Below, piece by piece: positions 58,081 through 64,000 of a stretch of DNA of 64,000 nucleotides. Each line of letters opens with the position of its first letter. Position 1 is the first letter of the stretch. Both the position numbers and the translations under genes were made by a program. This DNA comes from Gnetum montanum (Eukaryota; Streptophyta; Gnetopsida; Gnetales; Gnetaceae), in the NCBI GenBank assembly GCA_015680685.1, contig MNCI01033535.1, forward strand, positions 104,982 through 168,981, written 5' to 3'. The notes beneath the pieces were generated by a model. The model ran no database searches, was not told the origin of the DNA, and was given only the letters and a program-made list of their open reading frames with translations.

Positions 58081-58900
58081 CTAGCAAGGATGTGATGCTC
58101 TCAAAAGATCACAGAAGACTAAAGCCAACATTGAGACATGATATAACATTGTAAAGGTAAATAAATAGTTGGAAAAGAAATGGATGAGATGTTTACTATG
58201 AACTTCTTGCTTGATCTTTGAAAAATCTAGGGATCCTTTTGGCATGATCGTATGGTTATTATTTTTCTCATTTAGCATGGCTAGTTGTAGGAATTTTTGT
58301 TGATTCTCTTATGTCGTAGAGTTGGTGCTATTTGCATCATTGTTGTTCACATTCTTGTTGGTCCTAGTCTAAGTGTCAAGAGTTTCCTCTTCAAACTCTA
58401 CCTCTAAACCTTGGTCAATGTTCACATAGTTAACTAAGGGTAGTGATACATTATCCCCATGGAACACAATCTTCCCACCCTCATATGGCAAGTGAATCTC
58501 TTGATGTATAGAAGTTGAAATTTCTCAAAGCTTCGCAAACCATGCTCTCCCTAGGATCAAGTTGAAGCCATGTGTCTCTTCAACTACTAGGAAGTTGACA
58601 AATGTGGGAAACTACTCTCTAGCTACAAAATCCAAAGTTATGAAACCTTGCATAGGTACTTGTGAGCAATTAAATAACTTGAGTGCTTAGGTGGTGGTCT
58701 ATTGAATATTTTTGGTTAAGCCTAACTTATCAACAACAGAATAGGATATGACATTCATGTCTACACCATCATCCACATGAACATGGTGAACTTTGTATCT
58801 ACCAACATGTATGATGATAAGAAGAGGAGTGAATAGTACTTCTCCATTTCTAGAGTCAATTTTCACCTCACTATCATGAAAGTTGAGCATTGGTTGATGT
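58081..58900 (-). pseudogene. Element G protease and C-terminal tail
   Basis: Retropepsin of the Tat-like type. The open piece 58699-58890 has EVKIDSRNGEVLFTP and HVHVDDGVDMNVISYSVVDKLGL, with DDG at the active site where D-S/T/G-G is usual. Downstream GFNLILGRAW lies at about 58535-58565. After further residues the frame ends at 58081, followed directly by tandem repeats instead of RT. Stops occur between the blocks. Confidence 0.7.
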
Positions 58901-61741
58901 CTATTTTCCCTAAGTGAAGTTTACTCAATGACAAAGTAGATTGATTCCTTGTTGGCCAGCATGTCTTTACTCATAGGAATAGAGGTCAACACTTGAGCTA
59001 GTGCATCCCTATGCATAGGAGAGGTTATCACTAGGTCCTATAAGGTTAGTGACCTGTTCTTTTACTTAAGGAATCATTTGGCTTGCTCCATGGTTCCAAG
59101 AAAACTCTTTTCTTGGCTTGTGACATTTTAGCCTAGTGATTCTAACCTCTTCCATTCTTCCTAGAGTTTACAACTTAGGTTTTGGACCATGTGCCTTGGG
59201 CCCCTTGTCCATGGACATAGTTGGTCTTGGTTGATTAAATTTAGTGGGCTTATTTGTTGATTTTGCGATAGGTTTCTTTCATTGCCTTTAGGATGATGAT
59301 TTCATACTAACCTCTAAGTTGTGGGCCACTATAAGTGGGCTTTAGTCATGGATTATTACAGACTTATTCATTGAATGTGGAGGGACCTAAATAACAAATG
59401 GCTCCCTATGCTTTGGAGGATTAGAAACTTGAAAATTATGTTGTGATGTTGAAGCCTTTGAAGCAGGGACACGTATAATAAAAGGCTCCTTAGGAACGAG
59501 AGAAGGTGGTATCCATATGACAAATGGCTTTCTTGGCTTTGTGCTTTGGGATCATGATAGTACTCTAATGAAAAATGGTTCCCTAGGGGGATTAGACCAT
59601 TTGGCTTCCATGAATGAGGCCATAGTATAGGTTATGTTGTTGGCACTTGGAGAGTTGGGCTCATTCCCCACAAACTCTCTATAGTTTATCATCTTATGGA
59701 GGTCATCCTTTAATGCTAGGAAAAAATTAGTGTCATGATCAGCCATTTGATGATAATGGCAATACCTATCTAGTGTAAAGTACTTCAATAGCATGGGATT
59801 ATCTTTGATAGCTATCATTGAGTCTCTAGCTATGTCACAAAGATGATCGTGCCTCTTACAAACCTCTTTAGATAGTTTCTTATGTTGTATACAATTGTCT
59901 TTAAGTAACTATTCTAGAAGCTCATAGTGCTTCTTAGGTAGCCTAGTGTACTAAGACAAATCCTTCCACCCAAAGTTTGGTCTTGATTGGTTTGGAGTGT
60001 AGGAAGTGGATAGTTGTGATGAATCAGGGGATGTGTTATATGGTGGTGATTCCCTCCTTTCTACCTATTTTGGCTCTTTTGCTACTATGGCCATGGTTGT
60101 ATGTTCTTGTTTAGTTTTATTCCTATTCCTTATTTCATGTTGGTTTTCATAGGCCCCATAGGCCAGGTTATTTCTTATCTTAGCTACCTCCTCAATGTTC
60201 TTAGTTTGAGAGAAGGCTTGAATTAGTGATCAGGGCTCTAGGTAGAATAGCTTTGACTTAATGAAGTCATTTACTACACCCTTGTAGATGGCCAAGAGGT
60301 AGGCTTCAACATTAGGTTCTAGGATCTCATTAAGCATTAAGTTTCACCTTTGAATGAACCTTTTGACTAGTTCAGGTGGCCCCTACCTCACCTTCATCAA
60401 TTGGTCCAATGTAACATCTAACTTCAAGTTGTATTTGAAGCGATTGACAAATTAGTTAATCAGGTCCTCAAGGGAAGAGATGGAACCCCCTAGACAAGGT
60501 TTAATACTAATCTAGAGCCTTACCCTTGAGAGACATGGGGAAAATTCTCAATATCATACGAGGCCAAGGTTGTAAGAAGAGGCACTTGGACCAAAAGTTT
60601 ACTAGAAGTGCACTAGGATCCCCTTCATCATTATATTTGATGAAGTTTAGAATAGGAAAGTCTATAGGCAAGGTTATTTGACGCACCATAGGGCTTATAT
60701 GTTCATCATAAGAGAAATCTAGAACCTTAATAGTCTGAGTTGTGTTGGATTTGAGCTTTTGCAACTCCTCCTTAAGGTCTTAGATCATCTGAAAAGCTTG
60801 ATCCAAGCCTTGGGGCATTCCTATGAGCTACGGTGCTTATGTTGCTGGTTTAAGAAGTTGTGAGTCTTGAGGTTGAGAGGCTTTTGGCCTCATAATAGGT
60901 TGCAATATCAAAGGGAGGGGTTGGGTCATGGTGGTCATAGGTGGGCTAAACAAGGAAAAAGATGTTTATGCTGAAATCTAAGGCACAAAGGGGACAAACG
61001 AGCTATGATATGCTTGTGTTTCTTGGGGTCCCAATGAGGGTCCCTCTAGCATGGCAAAGGGAGATAACAATGTAGACATCATTGTGGCTAGGTGAATGAA
61101 TTTAGGTTGTGTGGAAAAGGAGGCTGATGAGAATAATGAAGTGGATTAGGATATGGGTTGTGTTTGGTGAGTGGCAATGATGGGTGTGGACTGAAACATG
61201 GTAGGATGGATAGGAGGAGAGTTGGGTTTGGGGACTTGTCCCATTGGTAACATAAGAAACGTGGAGCTAGATGTGGTTGTTTGGGAAGCTGAAGTTTGGA
61301 AAAGACCTTTAATGAAGGTGTCTAGCTCTTGTTTAGTCTCAAACTCATCTTCCTCTCTTTGATGATCCTCTAAACTGATTTCTCACTAAACTCATCAAAC
61401 TCTATGAGTTGTGTGAGCATTTGTGCATAGAAGTTAGTGAAGGGGATTTGGTCATTGGGGGGTGGGATGTATTCTTTCCCATTGTGGCATATAATTTCAA
61501 ATTGTCACTTATCATTATATTTGGAGAATGGTATTAATAGACCAACTTTCATCTTAGAACAAAGGAAGTTGTAGAATTCCTCACTGATAACTACAAAATC
61601 TAGGCTCTTTCTCTTTTGCCTAAGTAATTTCCTTCATTCTATGACCATAGGGTCTTTTGGATCATAGACACAAACTACATCTTAACTAGATACCATGTTT
61701 GTGAGGTTAAGAGGCAGTACAATTGATTGGTTGAAAGACAT
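58901..61741 (-). pseudogene. Element G gag
   Basis: Start at ATG 61741 (MSFNQSIVLPLNLTNM). The capsid-like segment (60507-60764) has ISPMVRQITLPIDFPILNFIKYNDEGDPSALLVNFWS, the pattern of Tat-type plant Gag before the conserved DP..L..F helix. A nucleocapsid-like YCHYHQMADHDTNFFLALKDDL lies at about 59700-59775, recalling C-x-Y-H...GHDT..C..LK with the last Cys lost. Stops interrupt the frame. It runs into protease at about 58900. Confidence 0.7.
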
Positions 61742-62018
61742 GGTTATGATGGTGAAAATGGCTTTAAAAAGTTACAAAAGGTGGACAAAGTGCAAATTCC
61801 AGTAAGTGAAATTTAAAAAATAGCTGAAATAAGCAAAAACAGCTAAAAATGGATTACTTACAATAAATAGTAAGTGGTTTTCAAGGGGGGTATACCCTCT
61901 TACTAATAATGGAAAGATGGGATATCACACTTCACCTTCTCCTAGCTTCCTAGCTGCAAAAAAGGTCAAAAATGGTAGAAATGGCTAAAGTAGTGACTAA
62001 GGTAGAAAATGGCCAAAA
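61742..62018. other. G/H junction
   Basis: Leader of G without any PBS. It passes into repeated ATGGTAGAAA / ACTAAGGTAGA words (61970-62060) and then H's gag in the opposite orientation. The short repeats suggest illegitimate recombination, but the exact point cannot be set. Confidence 0.4.
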
Positions 62019-62960
62019 ATGGTAGAAAAACTAACAACCAAAGTATCGACTAAGGTAGACCAATTGTGGGATTCCTTAGACTCCAAACTTGAAAGTGTGT
62101 TGAAAATCGTAGAAGAGTCTAAGGAGGAACGAAGTAGTGACAAAGGTAAGACAAAGCGGAGAAATTCAGGCCCTGCACATAACAAGGGTAAGGGGAAAAT
62201 CCTATCTCTGATGAGGCTGTGGATTTAGACATAAACAATGATAGTGGATGTGAGATCTGCCAATATGACCATCCTAAGGGATGTTGTCTAATCATCTCAC
62301 ATCTACAAGAGTTTGGGGTGTATGCGCTTAATCCAAGACTTAACCAACGGCAAACACCTCGAAGGTTACCTTATCCTCAAGGTAACCCAAGGTAGTTCCA
62401 CCAACCACTAATGTACTATCCAAGTGGAACTCCACCACAACCCATCAGACAGCATCAACAGTGGCAATACCCACAGTCATGGGGGATGCCACCGCCAACA
62501 CAACAGTACCCTTACCGGTAGCCAGATCCATATGGATATTATGTGTAGTAGCTGATTTCTCCAAGTGACTCTATGGGTCACACAACTCCCCAACATTTCT
62601 ACCAAGTTCAGGAGTACTTTAGGAGGAATCCTTCTCCTTCAGGAGACATCCCACATTCATCCCATCCTCCAACTCCATCTGCACCTCTTCCACCGATAGT
62701 TCCCACAACACCTCCTGCTCCAACAATGCAAGGGGAACTACCTACTCAACCGCAACAACGTAATGCTACGAGAGATTTAAAAATTCAACCTACTACTAGT
62801 TCTGAAAACTATAAAAGGAGAAGACCTTTCTTTAGAACCAAAAGCCCAGACAAGCTCTCACAACAACAAGCAATTGAGTCCACAACCACTCCTCCACCAT
62901 CTAACACTTTGGAGCACCCTTCAGTCCAACAGAGCTATACACATACAGTTATTTTAATGC
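62019..62960 (+). pseudogene. Element H gag (C-terminal half)
   Basis: Enters gag in the middle (KLTTKVSTKVDQLWDSLDSKLESVLKIVEESKEE, 62025-62130), matching B and C. Lys/Arg-rich stretch, then knuckle-like GCEICQYDHPKGCCL (62251-62295), YPQGNPR.FHQP, and TAGTAG at 62546-62551 where B has CAGCAG. This is followed by an open Pro/Ser/Thr-rich tail (62573-63028). The N-terminal half, PBS and LTR are missing. Confidence 0.75.
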
Positions 62961-63594
62961 ATACTGTAACCGACTGGATCAAGGTAGGCCACCTTCCTAG
63001 GAAACTAAATGATCCTGGAAGCCCTTAATCTATTTACAAATCATCGAGAATGCACCACATAAGGCTCTTCTTGACTCAGGTTCTGGAGTCAACTTAATTT
63101 CATGAGAAATGTGTCAAGCCTGGAACCTGCCCCAACTTAAGAAGAGCAACATTCAACTAGAGTTGGCAGACCAGTCCATCACCATTCCCTTGGGATTGGT
63201 GGAGGACATAGTTACCACTATGTGTGGTTGGTCTTACCCAGCTGACTTCCTGGTGATAGAAGCTAACAGCAACAATGGCGGCTTCCCAATTATAATGGGA
63301 AGGCCATGGCTAAGTACAGTAGATGTGTACCAAGGGATCTAAGATCTTTCCTTGCAAATATCTAAGATAAACATTTATGGAAAGATCGAGAAGAAGAATT
63401 TTTTGTGCATCACATACAGTGACTCAAAGGGTGATGACATGGAAGAATGTTTAGCATTGCTTCCATGTAAGCAGTGTGCCCAAGAAACACAAATTCAAAG
63501 GTGCATGTATGTAACAACCACACCAGTAGTAGACACCCCGTGGTTGACAGCTACTAGGAAAAGCAAACTAATATGCACGGAATGAACTAAGGAA
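62961..63594 (+). pseudogene. Element H protease and short tail
   Basis: WIKVGHLPRKLNDPGSP, one stop, then ALLDSGSGVNLIS with an intact Asp-Ser-Gly (about 63069-63107). NIQLELADQSITIPLGLVED and GGFPIIMGRPWLST (63109-63342) follow, then CITYSDSKGDDMEE and CMYVTTTPVVDTPWLTA to about 63590. The frame ends there and no RT follows. Nearly the same as B in sequence and in the position of pol loss. Confidence 0.8.
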
Positions 63595-64000
63595 ACTCAT
63601 GCTAACAATGAAATCATAGACACATTGGAATATGAGTGTCGCTAACTTCCACTCCTTAATATAAGAACATCAAGTGGGAAGGAGTTGGACACTTTTATAA
63701 AATACAAATAGATGCTCATTATTTTGGATCTCTCCCTTGAAATTCAATCATGGGGGAGATGGCCACCTATGCTAACCATTAGAGACCCTCAGTTCTTTTT
63801 AGTTTTTGTTTTACATGTTTTTGTTTTACACAATTTTGTTTTACACATTTTTGTTTAACACGTTTTTTTTTTACAAGTTTTTATTTTACACATTTTTGTT
63901 TTACACATTTTTGTTTTACACGTTTTTGTTTTACATGTTTTTGTTTTACAAGTTTTTCTTTCACAAATTTCTTTAACTTTTCTTGTTTTTGTTTTGCAAC
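63595..64000 (+). repeat. Element H post-protease motif and T-rich 17-base array
   Basis: GTTGGACACTTTTATAAAAT (63687-63706) and CAATCATGGGGGAGATGGCC (63745-63764) match B at about 7840-7775 in the same order. A TTTTTGTTTTACACA array of about 11 units (63800-63960) follows and runs to the window edge. Confidence 0.75.

Larger units (their letters stand above)
52952..62010 (-). mobile_element. Element G: second Ty3/gypsy lineage, gag-protease only, no 5' LTR
   Basis: Minus-strand order: gag (61741 downward), protease (58500-58890), a long 3' region with tandem repeats (54142-58080), PPT-like tract and LTR. No RT, RNase H or integrase motif is visible. The 5' LTR and PBS are missing because G joins element H at about 62010. 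Gag and protease motifs differ from the Athila-type elements and recall the Tat branch. Confidence 0.55.

Noticed and set aside
62573-63028. Pro/Ser/Thr-rich frame as an extensin-like host protein
   Set aside because: It is the gag tail of element H; the same residues occur in B (8791-8997) upstream of protease.

Overview
The window looks like nuclear DNA of a land plant with a large, repeat-rich genome. Old, heavily mutated gymnosperm-type chromatin is one possibility, but I cannot name a species. It is AT-rich and I found no intact host gene, rRNA, tRNA or CRISPR. Almost all interpretable sequence is LTR retrotransposon in various stages of decay. Most copies are Ty3/gypsy elements of Athila type: a primer-binding site complementary to tRNA-Asp, the linker typical of that clade ahead of reverse transcriptase, and an extra ORF after integrase. 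Coding regions are broken by many stops, most of which look like C-to-T or G-to-A changes (CAG to TAG, TGG to TGA), as expected of methylated, silenced DNA.

Layout. (A) 1-4499 minus: gag, protease and reverse transcriptase of an element cut by the window edge. Its 5' LTR is split (4500-5076 and about 12063-12331) by (B) 5077-12057 minus, a whole nested element with two LTRs, an ATTGT target duplication, and gag-protease but no reverse transcriptase, RNase H or integrase. 12332-14075 is AT-rich with a possible LINE-like fragment. (D) 14081-27389 minus is the most complete element (13.3 kb, ATTTC target duplication), with gag, protease, RT, RNase H, integrase, a long conserved non-coding stretch and a ~920-codon additional ORF (aORF) before the 3' LTR. 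It also carries an assembly scar (single N between two identical 54-base copies). 27395-29608 is anonymous AT-rich DNA. (E) 29609-37129 minus is a pol-less patchwork whose two LTRs belong to different subfamilies. (F) 37130-39887 minus is the 5' half of another aORF with its upstream region. (C) 39888-52951 plus is a full-order element (LTR, PBS, gag, protease, RT, RNase H, integrase, aORF, PPT, truncated LTR). (G) 52952 to about 62010 minus is a different Ty3/gypsy lineage with gag-protease, no pol, and a 3' region full of tandem repeats (29-bp and ~190-bp units). (H) about 62019-64000 plus is a 5'-truncated sister copy of B.

How the parts work together. In C, D, E and F the region between pol and the 3' LTR is a conserved module: a PPT-like CATGGGG motif, a T-rich array, a conserved spacer, a TATA-bearing block that in D repeats part of the element's own LTR U3, another CATGGGG motif, and then the aORF. 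The aORF has a globular N-terminal part resembling the putative plant transposon protein domain and a long coiled coil. The inference is that this ORF may be expressed from an internal LTR-derived promoter. U3 regions carry short palindromes that differ between subfamilies, and pol-less derivatives have arisen repeatedly. These are the most unusual aspects of the window.
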